From NCBI RefSeq assembly GCF_014199215.1, contig NZ_JACIJC010000002.1, positions 186,001 through 250,000 of the forward strand: a stretch of DNA of 64,000 nucleotides. Direction: 5' to 3'. The translations under genes were made by a program, and so were the position numbers. The notes below the pieces were generated by a model. The model did no database searches. It had not been told where the DNA came from and worked only from the letters and a program-made list of their open reading frames with translations. This DNA comes from Sphingobium boeckii. GTDB taxonomy: Bacteria > Pseudomonadota > Alphaproteobacteria > Sphingomonadales > Sphingomonadaceae. Shown here one piece after another: positions 40,997 to 48,818 of this stretch (positions are counted from its first letter, which is position 1; each line of letters opens with the position of its first letter).

Positions 40997-42289
40997 TTAT
41001 GCCATCAAATCAACGCGGCCGCTAACGCGCAACGCCTGATATACGGGTTGGTCCAGCGCAGGATCGCCCGTGAGGGCAGCCGCGCTGCGTTCACTCTCGC
41101 CAGGCTGCCGCTGTGGTGTCTGATGCCCGGAATCGCGGCCTCGGCTGTCAAAGCGGAAGGACTGCGCATCGGATCGAACGCCTGCATCGGCGAGCGCGCG
41201 TGTGAGGTCGCTGGTTTCCTTACGCAGCATATCCAGCGCACCGGCGCTGTCGGCCGCGATCACGCCGCGCACGGCACCGTCGCGATCGAAGGAGAGGCGG
41301 ATATCCACCCGGCCCATTTCGGGCGGATCGAGCCGCACCGTGATTTCATCGCGCCCAGCAGCCACATGACGGGCGATTTCCACGCCCATCTCGCGTCCGA
41401 TCCTGCCCGGCTGCGCCGCTATCACCGGCTCGGCCGCCGCATGAGCGGGGCGATGAGCGCCATAGATTTCGCTGAAACTCTGTGAACGCGGCGTGACCGC
41501 GCCGGCCAGCGCGCTGGGCAGTGCGGATGCGCCTTCCGCTTGCACAGCGCCATCGATCTGCATGGGGACGTCGGGAAGCGCCTTGGGCGCGTGCCCGTTG
41601 ATCGCCAGGGCGTGACCCGCCTGCGCCGTGACATCTATAGCGCTTTTGGACTCCCCCGGTGCGGCGTCGACCGGCTTGGTGATGATTACGCCCTGCGCCA
41701 CCGGAGCGATAGCGGACAACGAAAGATCTGGCGTATCGGTCGCTGACGCAGCTTCGACCGGAACGTCCGTGTCGGGCGCATCGTTCTGAATTTCCGGCGG
41801 CGGTGCAGCGGGAAGCGCGAGATTGTTCGGCACCGATACCAGTGCGATCTTTTGCCCTTCAAGCGGCAGTGCGCCGGTGGGGACCATCATCGGCATGTCG
41901 ACCGGGGGCTTGGCCGCCGTCAACTGCAACTCGGACTTTGTCCGACCTGGCGTGGGATGCGGAAGATCGGCCTTTGGAACGGTTGCCAGTTCGCCTTGCG
42001 CATCGGGCGATGTGACCTCATCAGGCACGGGTTTTGCGACATTCTCGGCCACCGGCGGATTCTGCCCGTCTTCCGAGAGAACGTCGGTCGGCGGCGAGGC
42101 CGGAATTACGGGCGTGACTGTCACTATGGCCGCCGTCGTGACAGCAGTTGCGGAGAATTGCGGCCCAGTTGGTTCAGACAAGGACGGTGCGCCGATCGCG
42201 AGCAGCGCGCCAAAGCCGCTCGACGCTTCGGGCGACGCTCCGGCGAAGCTGAGTGGCGTCACGGCACCGGCGATGTTCGCAATGTTCAT
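40997..42289 (-). CDS. fliK: Flagellar hook-length control protein FliK
   Basis: FliK measures the hook and triggers the FlhB switch. The 430-residue protein has a long Ala/Pro/Val-rich N-terminal ruler region (residues 1-300). The C-terminal Flg_hook domain contains EITVRLDPPEMGRVDIRLSFDRDGAVRGVIAAD and LRKETSDLTRALADAGV. Its ATG overlaps the flhA stop. A separate TCCTATAAT motif lies inside the 3' end of flhA. Confidence 0.9.
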   Translation of the reverse strand: MNIANIAGAVTPLSFAGASPEASSGFGALLAIGAPSLSEPTGPQFSATAVTTAAIVTVTPVIPASPPTDVLSEDGQNPPVAENVAKPVPDEVTSPDAQGELATVPKADLPHPTPGRTKSELQLTAAKPPVDMPMMVPTGALPLEGQKIALVSVPNNLALPAAPPPEIQNDAPDTDVPVEAASATDTPDLSLSAIAPVAQGVIITKPVDAAPGESKSAIDVTAQAGHALAINGHAPKALPDVPMQIDGAVQAEGASALPSALAGAVTPRSQSFSEIYGAHRPAHAAAEPVIAAQPGRIGREMGVEIARHVAAGRDEITVRLDPPEMGRVDIRLSFDRDGAVRGVIAADSAGALDMLRKETSDLTRALADAGVRSDAQSFRFDSRGRDSGHQTPQRQPGESERSAAALTGDPALDQPVYQALRVSGRVDLMA

Positions 42290-44478
42290 GCTGCTTCCCT
42301 TGAGGCATTAGCCCGATCATATTCATTATAGGATGAATCCAGGATATCCGGCGCGCAGATCACACCGAGCGTCCTGATCCGCGATCGCGCGTGGATTTCA
42401 TTCTGAGACAGGATGACGGTCGCAGGGCGCACCCGCTCGATGATCGAACGGACGAAGGGACGGATCGACGGGCTGGTCATCAGGCACGGGATTTCGCCCT
42501 GCGCCGCCAGCGCATCGAACGTCTCGCGCACCGCAGCGATGAAGCCCTGGAGGCTGGACGGTGCCATCGCCAGATGTCGGTCATCGCCCTGCCCTACGAT
42601 GCTCTCGGCAAACGCATCATCCCAATAAGCCGACATCGTCACGATCGGAATGGCACCGTCGCGCGTCTGCTGCGCCGAAATCTGCCGCGCGAGGCGACTG
42701 CGGACATGTTCGGTCATTTGCGTCAGATTCTGGGTGAAGCCCGCGGCTTCTGCGACACCCTCCAATATGGTGGGGATATCCCGGATCGAAACGCTTTCGG
42801 CGAGCAAATTCTGCAAGATGCGCTGCACGCCCGAGACCGAAATCTTGGATGGGATGATATCCGCGATCAGCTTGTCGGAATCCTTGTGCACATCGGTCAG
42901 CAGCTTTTGCGTTTCGCTATAGGAAAGCAGATCGGCGATATTGTCCTTCACGATTTCGGTCAGATGCGTGGTGATGATCGTGCCGCTATTGACCACGGTC
43001 AGCCCGCGCAGTCCGGCCTCGTCACGCAGGCTGCGATCGATCCACAGTGCCGGCAGATCGAACACCGGCTCCCGCGTTTCCTCTCCGGCAATGCCGATGT
43101 TGCCGCCGCCGGGGTTTATCACCATCAGCTTGTCGATCCGGATTTCGCCGCGCGCGGCCTCCGTTTCCTTCACGAACACCACATATTCATTCGCGTGAAG
43201 CGACATATTGTCGAGGATGCGAACCGAGGGCAGCACGAAGCCGTAATCCATCGCCATCTGCCGCCGCAGCGCGCGCACCTGATCGTCAAGCCGCGGTTCG
43301 GCATTGCTGTCGTTGATCAACGGCAGCAGCGCATAACCCAGTTCGATCCGCACGGTATCGATCGCCAGCGTGCGCGCGATCGGCTCGTCCACCTGCTCGG
43401 CCTGCTGCTGCGCCATCGCCTTTTCGAGCCGTTCCTTGACGGCCTCGGCCTCGGCCTTGCGGCCCATCTGCCAGGCGAAATAGCCGCAAAGGCCGCCAAG
43501 CGAGACGAAGGGCAGAAATGGCAGTCCGGGCATCAGCGCCAGCGCCAGCATCAGCACCGCCACCATGCCAAAGGCCTTGGGATAGCGCCCGAGCTGCTCA
43601 CCCAACGCCGCACCGGTCTTGCCCGTCACGCCGCCCTTGGACACCAGCAGGCCCGCCGCGATCGAGACGATCAGCGCGGGGATCTGGCTGACCAGACCAT
43701 CGCCGACCGTGAGGATCGTATAGCTGTGAAAAGCCTCGCCAAAGGGCACGCCATGGATCGCCACACCAATGATCAGGCCGACGATGACGTTGATGGCCGT
43801 GATGATCAGACAGGCGACGGCGTCGCCCTTCACGAATTTGGAGGCACCATCCATTGCGCCGTAAAAGCCGCTCTCCGCTTCGATCTCCGCGCGGCGCTCC
43901 CGCGCCTGGATTTCGCTGATCATACCCGCAGACATATCCGCGTCGATCGCCATCTGCTTGCCGGGCATGGCATCGAGGCTGAAGCGCGCGGCCACTTCGG
44001 CGATGCGCCCCGCGCCCTTGGTGATGACGACGAAATTGATTACCACCAGGATCATGAAGATGGTGAGGCCGATCACGGTCTGCCCGCCCATCAGGAATTC
44101 GCCGAAAGCCGCGATCACGCCGCCTGCTGCCTGATGCCCCTCATGGCCATGGCCCAGGATCAGCCGCGTGGACGCCAGGTTGAGGCCCAGCCGCAGCATG
44201 GTCGTGATCAGGAGAATCGTCGGAAAGCTCGAAAGCTGGAGTGGCTTGTCGATGAAGAGTGACGTCATCAGGATCAGCACGGAGGCGGTGATCGAGAGCG
44301 CCAGGCCGAAATCCAGCATCCATGCCGGCATCGGCAGGATCAGCATCGCGATGATCGCGATCACGCCGCCCGCCAGCGCCAGATCCCGTCCGGGGCCGAA
44401 GCTCTGCAAAACGCGCGTTATCTGCGCAGGTATGAAGCTGGATGGCATGATCTGGTTCCGGACCTGGGACATGGACAT
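42286..44478 (-). CDS. flhA: Flagellar export gate protein FlhA
   Basis: FlhA is the large membrane subunit of the flagellar export gate. The protein (730 residues from the ATG at 44478) has eight membrane segments in the first half, with FPTILLITTMLRLGLNLASTRLIL and the FHIPEP-type loop (ITKGAGRIAEVAARFSLDAMPGKQMAIDADMSAGMI). The C-terminal cytoplasmic domain binds chaperone-substrate complexes. The start overlaps the FlbD-like stop (TGATG); an ATG at 44448 would also be acceptable. The 3' end contains the fliK promoter motif. Confidence 0.95.
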   Translation of the reverse strand: MSMSQVRNQIMPSSFIPAQITRVLQSFGPGRDLALAGGVIAIIAMLILPMPAWMLDFGLALSITASVLILMTSLFIDKPLQLSSFPTILLITTMLRLGLNLASTRLILGHGHEGHQAAGGVIAAFGEFLMGGQTVIGLTIFMILVVINFVVITKGAGRIAEVAARFSLDAMPGKQMAIDADMSAGMISEIQARERRAEIEAESGFYGAMDGASKFVKGDAVACLIITAINVIVGLIIGVAIHGVPFGEAFHSYTILTVGDGLVSQIPALIVSIAAGLLVSKGGVTGKTGAALGEQLGRYPKAFGMVAVLMLALALMPGLPFLPFVSLGGLCGYFAWQMGRKAEAEAVKERLEKAMAQQQAEQVDEPIARTLAIDTVRIELGYALLPLINDSNAEPRLDDQVRALRRQMAMDYGFVLPSVRILDNMSLHANEYVVFVKETEAARGEIRIDKLMVINPGGGNIGIAGEETREPVFDLPALWIDRSLRDEAGLRGLTVVNSGTIITTHLTEIVKDNIADLLSYSETQKLLTDVHKDSDKLIADIIPSKISVSGVQRILQNLLAESVSIRDIPTILEGVAEAAGFTQNLTQMTEHVRSRLARQISAQQTRDGAIPIVTMSAYWDDAFAESIVGQGDDRHLAMAPSSLQGFIAAVRETFDALAAQGEIPCLMTSPSIRPFVRSIIERVRPATVILSQNEIHARSRIRTLGVICAPDILDSSYNEYDRANASREAA
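42325..42333 (-). promoter_or_regulatory. Putative flagellar -10 motif (TCCTATAAT) for fliK inside flhA
   Basis: The minus strand reads TCCTATAAT 35 nt before the fliK ATG, within the last codons of flhA (SSYNE). The preceding ATCCTGGATTCA resembles ATCCTGCATCA before the flbT motif. Confidence 0.45.
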
Positions 44479-44930
44479 CAGTGCGCCGGGGAAACGGCGA
44501 TGCCGTCCTCGATGAAGCTGCGCAGCTTGTTGCGCATCGTGCGTACGGAAATGCCCAGCATATGCGCGGCCGAGGTGCGGTTGCCGCGACAATGCGCCAG
44601 CGTCCCCAGGATCAGCGCCCGCTCTACCTCGGCGACGGTGCGACCGACCAGAGCATCCACGGGCAATCCCGATGACGGCCATCCGCCATTCTGCCCGCGC
44701 AGCCGCGCAAGCAGATCAGGCACATCGACCGAGATTTCGATCATCACCATCGCTTCAGTCGCTTCCCGCATCCAATCGATCGTCTCGGCATTCGGCAAGC
44801 GGATGGCGAGTTCCCGTCGTGAGATGCGCGCCAGTTCGCGTGCCAGGTCGCGGGTATTGCGCAGATCGCCGAGCAGCATGAGCGGCGTTGCATCCGCCGC
44901 CGTGAGCCGGCTTGAAGAGGCCATATCCAT
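44478..44930 (-). CDS. FlbD-like regulator lacking the AAA+ domain
   Basis: A 150-residue protein. Its C-terminal 60 residues (LVGRTVAEVERALILGTLAHCRGNRTSAAHMLGISVRTMRNKLRSF) are the Fis-type DNA-binding domain of FlbD, the sigma54-dependent flagellar regulator. The N-terminal 85 residues correspond at most to a shortened receiver-like part. The entire central AAA+ domain, including Walker A, Walker B and GAFTGA, is absent, so it cannot activate sigma54 polymerase. It lies between fliN and flhA with overlapping starts and stops, so it is expressed with the export operon. It probably binds DNA as a dimer. Confidence 0.82.
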   Translation of the reverse strand: MDMASSSRLTAADATPLMLLGDLRNTRDLARELARISRRELAIRLPNAETIDWMREATEAMVMIEISVDVPDLLARLRGQNGGWPSSGLPVDALVGRTVAEVERALILGTLAHCRGNRTSAAHMLGISVRTMRNKLRSFIEDGIAVSPAH

Positions 44931-45310
44931 CAACGGTCCTGCCGCACGATCTCGGTGAGGGTCACGCCCAGCGCGCTGTCGATCAGCACCACTTCGCCGC
45001 GTGCGATCAGCCGGTTATTGACAAAAATATCCACAGGCTCGCCGACGCGGCGATCCAGTTCGACCACATCGCCCGTCTTCAGGCGCATGAGATGCCCGAT
45101 ATCCATCCGCGAGCGGCCCAGCACCGCCTGCACCTTCACGGGCACATCGAATACGGCCTGCAGATCGGCGGCCGATGGCGGCACATGAGGAATGTCGGCA
45201 GCGGGTTGCTCTTCTGCCTGGGCGGGTTCAGCCGACTGTTCTTCGGCATCGAAATGGACGGGGGCGAGCTGACGGGGTTCGACTTCGTCGTTCATGATCT
45301 TTTCTTTCAT
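44930..45310 (-). CDS. fliN: Flagellar motor switch protein FliN
   Basis: FliN forms the base of the C-ring. The 126-residue protein has an acidic, Gln/Ala-rich N-terminus (about residues 1-45) and a SpoA domain: FDVPVKVQAVLGRSRMDIGHLMRLKTGDVVELDRRVGEPVDIFVNNRLIARGEVVLID. The ATG at 45310 overlaps the fliF stop; ATGs at 45295 and 45322 are alternatives. A short paralogue lacking the N-terminal part is at 4138. Confidence 0.92.
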   Translation of the reverse strand: MKEKIMNDEVEPRQLAPVHFDAEEQSAEPAQAEEQPAADIPHVPPSAADLQAVFDVPVKVQAVLGRSRMDIGHLMRLKTGDVVELDRRVGEPVDIFVNNRLIARGEVVLIDSALGVTLTEIVRQDR

Positions 45311-46911
45311 GCGTTCATCCATTGACGGATCACCGAGACGGACTCGGCGGGGCTAGCGGCGATGGTGTCGCCAATGCGCTTGAGCGCGGAGAGACGGATG
45401 CGGCCATCGACCTGCGCCAGCGCGATCTCCTGATCGAGCAGCGGAATTTCGTCCCGCATCGTCTCGAGCATCTGGATGGCTTCGGGATCGCCCTCTGCAG
45501 CGCGATCTTCCAGCGCGGCCTGTTCGGGATCAATCTCTTCGGCCAGAAGCGCTGGCGCGACATCGGGCACGATCGCCTTGGGCCTGAACATGCGGACCGC
45601 AAACAGCGCAGCACCGATCAGCACGAGCAATTCGACCAGGTTCAGGATATTGCCCGGAGTCAGGCCGAGAGGCAGGCCGTCGCTTTCGCCATCGACATCG
45701 CCCGGTGCTGCGAAGGGCATAGTTTCGACCACCACGCTATCGCCCCGCTCCGCATCGAAGCCGACTGCATTCTCGACCAGGCGGGTCAGTCGCTGGATCT
45801 GGGGCGGGGGAAGGCCTTTGGCCCCGCCGTCCACCATCACAGCAACCGTCACCCGATCGATCTTGCCCGGCGCGCTGACGCTGACAGTGTGCGTCCGGCT
45901 GTTCTGGAAGGTGGTGTCTTCCGAGGATTCATTGCGGGCGGAGCGCCGCGTTTCGCCGCCGGTGCCGGCGATATCGCCTTCATTGTCGGGCAATTGCGCG
46001 CCCACGGTGACGCCCTCGGCACCAGCGCCATTCTCATCATTCTGGTCGCTCGATTCCACGGTGACCTGATGCGCGATCACCTGCGTATCAGGATCGAACA
46101 CCTCGGCTTCCTTGCGGGTCTGCTCGCGATCGAGCACGACGGCGACTTCGGCGCGCACCTTGCCCTGGCCGACGATCGGTTCGATCATCGCTTCGATCTG
46201 CGAGCGCAGCCGCGCTTCGGATGCCGCCTGGCGCTCTTCCACGTCGGATGCGCCGGCGCTGCCTTCATCACCGGCGCGGGCCAGAAGATTGCCCGCCTGA
46301 TCGACGATGGAGACGCTTTCCGGGGAGAGCTCTGGAACCGCCGCCGCCACCAGATAGCGGATCGACTGGATCGCTTCGCGCGGCAGCTTGCCTCGGGTAT
46401 TCAATGTGATGGAAGCCGTCGCTTTGCGGGCTTCGGCGGCGAACATCGCGCGTTCGGGCATCACGATATGGACGCGCGCCTTGTTGACCCGTTCCAGGCT
46501 TTCGATCGAGCGGGACAATTCGCCTTCGATCGCGCGGGTTTCGTTCATTCGCGCGCGGGATGAGGAGACCCCGAAAGGCTCCTCGGCATCCAGCACGCCA
46601 TAGCCGATCTTGCCGCCCAGCCGCTCCGACGCCAAGGCCATGCGCAATTCGGGGAGCTTGTCCACCGGGGCCGTGATCGCCGTGCCATCGGATGACAGCT
46701 CGAAAGGAACGCCCTGCCCCTTCAGCTTCTCGGTAATGGTCTTGGCTGAATCCGGATCGAGATCCGTATAGAGGAAGCCCATTTCCGACGATGAAGACGA
46801 TGCCTGCATCGCGAGCGCACCGATACCAAGCAGCAGCGCCAATGCGACCCCACCCATGATCATCAGCCGCCGCGGTCCGAGCGCAGCGATCAAATTCCGC
46901 AATCCGTTCAA
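45307..46911 (-). CDS. fliF: Flagellar MS-ring protein FliF
   Basis: FliF forms the MS ring in the inner membrane, the base on which the flagellum is built. The protein (534 residues) has an N-terminal membrane segment (IMGGVALALLLGIGALAM), the secretin-like ring-building domains with VPFELSSDGTAITAPVDKLPELRMALASERL and a C-terminal membrane segment (LVELLVLIGAALFAVRMF). A cytoplasmic FliG-binding tail ends the protein. I chose the TTG at 46911 because GAGG lies six bases upstream; another TTG at 46938 is in frame. Confidence 0.93.
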   Translation of the reverse strand: MNGLRNLIAALGPRRLMIMGGVALALLLGIGALAMQASSSSSEMGFLYTDLDPDSAKTITEKLKGQGVPFELSSDGTAITAPVDKLPELRMALASERLGGKIGYGVLDAEEPFGVSSSRARMNETRAIEGELSRSIESLERVNKARVHIVMPERAMFAAEARKATASITLNTRGKLPREAIQSIRYLVAAAVPELSPESVSIVDQAGNLLARAGDEGSAGASDVEERQAASEARLRSQIEAMIEPIVGQGKVRAEVAVVLDREQTRKEAEVFDPDTQVIAHQVTVESSDQNDENGAGAEGVTVGAQLPDNEGDIAGTGGETRRSARNESSEDTTFQNSRTHTVSVSAPGKIDRVTVAVMVDGGAKGLPPPQIQRLTRLVENAVGFDAERGDSVVVETMPFAAPGDVDGESDGLPLGLTPGNILNLVELLVLIGAALFAVRMFRPKAIVPDVAPALLAEEIDPEQAALEDRAAEGDPEAIQMLETMRDEIPLLDQEIALAQVDGRIRLSALKRIGDTIAASPAESVSVIRQWMNA

Positions 46912-46962
46912 AGGAAGCCTCGCAACTTGAAAAAGCAAGGACTTCAGTGACCTTGCAATTCC

Positions 46963-46971
46963 ATTATAGGA
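46963..46971 (-). promoter_or_regulatory. Putative flagellar -10 motif (TCCTATAAT) of the fliF operon
   Basis: The minus strand reads TCCTATAAT 51 nt before the fliF start. The palindrome at 46984-46996 is centred 19 bp upstream. Confidence 0.55.
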
Positions 46972-46983
46972 GGGTTGCGGCTA

Positions 46984-46996
46984 GGCAATTCTTGCC
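46984..46996. promoter_or_regulatory. Perfect GGCAA-N3-TTGCC palindrome upstream of fliF
   Basis: GGCAATTCTTGCC, between the fliH stop and the fliF promoter. In Caulobacter the fliF promoter is controlled by FlbD, and the FlbD-like gene here is in the same operon. Confidence 0.55.
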
Positions 46997-47010
46997 GGGG
47001 CGATTTCTTT

Positions 47011-47682
47011 TCAATCGGCCGAATTTTGCCCCAGAAGCGGCGCGATTTCATCGATTACCGCCTGGCGACGGGCTGCCGCATCGATCGCCAGGCCACCTTC
47101 ATCCCAGTTGATCCGGGCGTCCCCCGCCGCGATCGTCTCATCGGGGAGGACGGTGATCGAAAGCTTACGGCGCTCCTGACCCTTGCGCGCCTCCACGCAC
47201 CGCTCCACCTCATCGACCAGCGTGGGATTCACACGGATATCCAGCCGCGTCCCTCGCGCCACCTGACGCAGAACGCGGCCAAGCGCATCGCTGATCGCCA
47301 GCGCGGGCGCGGTGGCCACGGCATGACCAGCCAGCGCCTCCGCGGCGATCAGCGCCACATCGGCAGCATCTTCCTTCATCGCATCCGCCGCGTCGATCAG
47401 ATGCTCTTCGATATCATCCAGCGCGCCATGCAAGGCATCGACCGCCGCCAGCAACGCGGCGTTGCGCTCGGTGCGCGCCTGATGAAGCCCGGCTTCGAAG
47501 CCATCGGCGCGGGCTTGTGACAGTTCCACCTCATGCAGGTCCATGAGCCGCGCGATTTCGCGCTGCAGCCCTGCAATTTCTGCCGCGGCTTCGGCATCTT
47601 CGGCCTTGGCGGCGAGGTCCGCCGTGGCGAAGTGAAACACGCGATCGAAGCCGAACGGCCTCACCTGGATCACCCGCTCCAT
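47011..47682 (-). CDS. fliH: Flagellar export ATPase regulator FliH
   Basis: FliH binds FliI and links it to the C-ring. The 223-residue protein has a helical N-terminal half (ADLAAKAEDAEAAAEIAGLQREIARLMDLHEVELSQARADGFEAGLHQA) and a C-terminal domain with VTVLP-like ITVLPDETIAAGDARINWDEGGLAID, the FliH/V-ATPase E pattern. It follows fliG with a TGATG overlap. Similarity within FliH is low, so position supports the call. Confidence 0.85.
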   Translation of the reverse strand: MERVIQVRPFGFDRVFHFATADLAAKAEDAEAAAEIAGLQREIARLMDLHEVELSQARADGFEAGLHQARTERNAALLAAVDALHGALDDIEEHLIDAADAMKEDAADVALIAAEALAGHAVATAPALAISDALGRVLRQVARGTRLDIRVNPTLVDEVERCVEARKGQERRKLSITVLPDETIAAGDARINWDEGGLAIDAAARRQAVIDEIAPLLGQNSAD

Positions 47683-48716
47683 CAGTAGATCACGGATTCA
47701 TCGCTGCGCGGATCGACCAGCATGATTTCGCCGCGATCGCCCAGGGATTTGGCGAGGATGACCAGATTGGCTTGTGCGTCTTCGCAATCGCGCGCGCGCA
47801 CCGGCCCCATCGCCGCCATATCGTCGCGCATCAGCTTGGCGGCGCGCTGGGTCATGCCAGACATGAAGAGCTGCTTGGTTTCCTCGGGGGTTCCCTTCAG
47901 CGCCAGCGCCAGCTCGCGCTTGTTGCAATTGCGCACGATCGTCTGGATCGCGGCAGGCAGCAACTTGCTCAAATCCTCGAACGTGAACATGAGCGCGCGG
48001 ATGCGTTCGGCGGATTCCGGCGCGCGTTCTTCCAGCGCGGATAGCATCGCTTCCTCGGTCGATCGATCGAGCGCGTTGAACACTTCGGCCATCGCCTCAT
48101 GCGGATCACGGCGTTGCGCGCGGGAGAGGTTGCTCATGAATTCGCTCTTGAGCGTCTGCTCTACCTGGTAGATCACATCCTTTTGCACCGTATCCATCCG
48201 CAACATGCGCAGCACGACATCGGTCGCCAGATCCTTGGGCAGTTCGGACAGCACGCGCGCCGCATGATCGGGCTTCAGCTTGTGCAGGATCACCGCCACC
48301 GTCTGGGGATATTCATTCTTGAGATAGGAGGCGAGGACGGTTTCGCTGACGTTGGACAGCTTGTCCCACATCGTGCGACCGGAAGGTCCGCGGATATCCT
48401 CCATGATCTCCTTCACGCGCTCGAGCGGCAAAATGCCTTCGAGCAGACGTTCGGTCGTTTCGAACGAGCCATGCAAGGTGGCCATGCTGGCGACTTCGCC
48501 GGAAAATTGGACGAGAAGATGTTCGACCACAACGGCGGGCACGCGGCCAAGCTGCGCGATCGTCGACGACAGTTCCTTGATCTCATCATTGGTGAGCTGT
48601 TCCCAGATCGGCGCGCCATGATCCTGGCCAAGCGCCAGCATCAGGGCCGCGGCGCGCTGGAGCCCGGAAAACTTCTTCATCTCCGGCGGTTCGCCGATCG
48701 GCGCCATCAAACTCAT
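47682..48716 (-). CDS. fliG: Flagellar motor switch protein FliG
   Basis: FliG is the C-ring protein touched by the stator. The 344-residue protein contains the three armadillo-like domains. Recognisable parts are LQRAAALMLALGQDHGAPIWEQL, the EHPQ-like stretch EYPQTVAVILHKLKPDHAARVLSELP, and the C-terminal torque helix FTFEDLSKLLPAAIQTIVRNCNKRELALALKG. The ATG at 48716 has GGGGAAA upstream; the frame extends to 48818 across the promoter. It heads fliG-fliH, followed by fliF with its own promoter. Confidence 0.94.
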   Translation of the reverse strand: MSLMAPIGEPPEMKKFSGLQRAAALMLALGQDHGAPIWEQLTNDEIKELSSTIAQLGRVPAVVVEHLLVQFSGEVASMATLHGSFETTERLLEGILPLERVKEIMEDIRGPSGRTMWDKLSNVSETVLASYLKNEYPQTVAVILHKLKPDHAARVLSELPKDLATDVVLRMLRMDTVQKDVIYQVEQTLKSEFMSNLSRAQRRDPHEAMAEVFNALDRSTEEAMLSALEERAPESAERIRALMFTFEDLSKLLPAAIQTIVRNCNKRELALALKGTPEETKQLFMSGMTQRAAKLMRDDMAAMGPVRARDCEDAQANLVILAKSLGDRGEIMLVDPRSDESVIY

Positions 48717-48773
48717 GCCATTTCCCCAAATAAATCCGCGAAAGCGTGCCTGAAGCGGCCGCCGTCCGTCTAT

Positions 48774-48782
48774 CTTATAGGA
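48774..48782 (-). promoter_or_regulatory. Putative flagellar -10 motif (TCCTATAAG) of the fliG-fliH operon
   Basis: The minus strand reads TCCTATAAG 57 nt before the fliG ATG. A different palindrome (GGCCGATCGGCC) lies just upstream instead of GGCAA-N3-TTGCC. Confidence 0.5.
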
Positions 48783-48818
48783 GAAGGCAGGCCGATCGGC
48801 CGATGAGGGAGCGCGCAA

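Noticed and set aside
42391-44262. Long plus-strand open frame (623 codons) opposite flhA
   Set aside because: It mirrors flhA codons in a GC-rich sequence, is rich in His, Arg and Gln as antisense shadows are, and has no family pattern or ribosome site.
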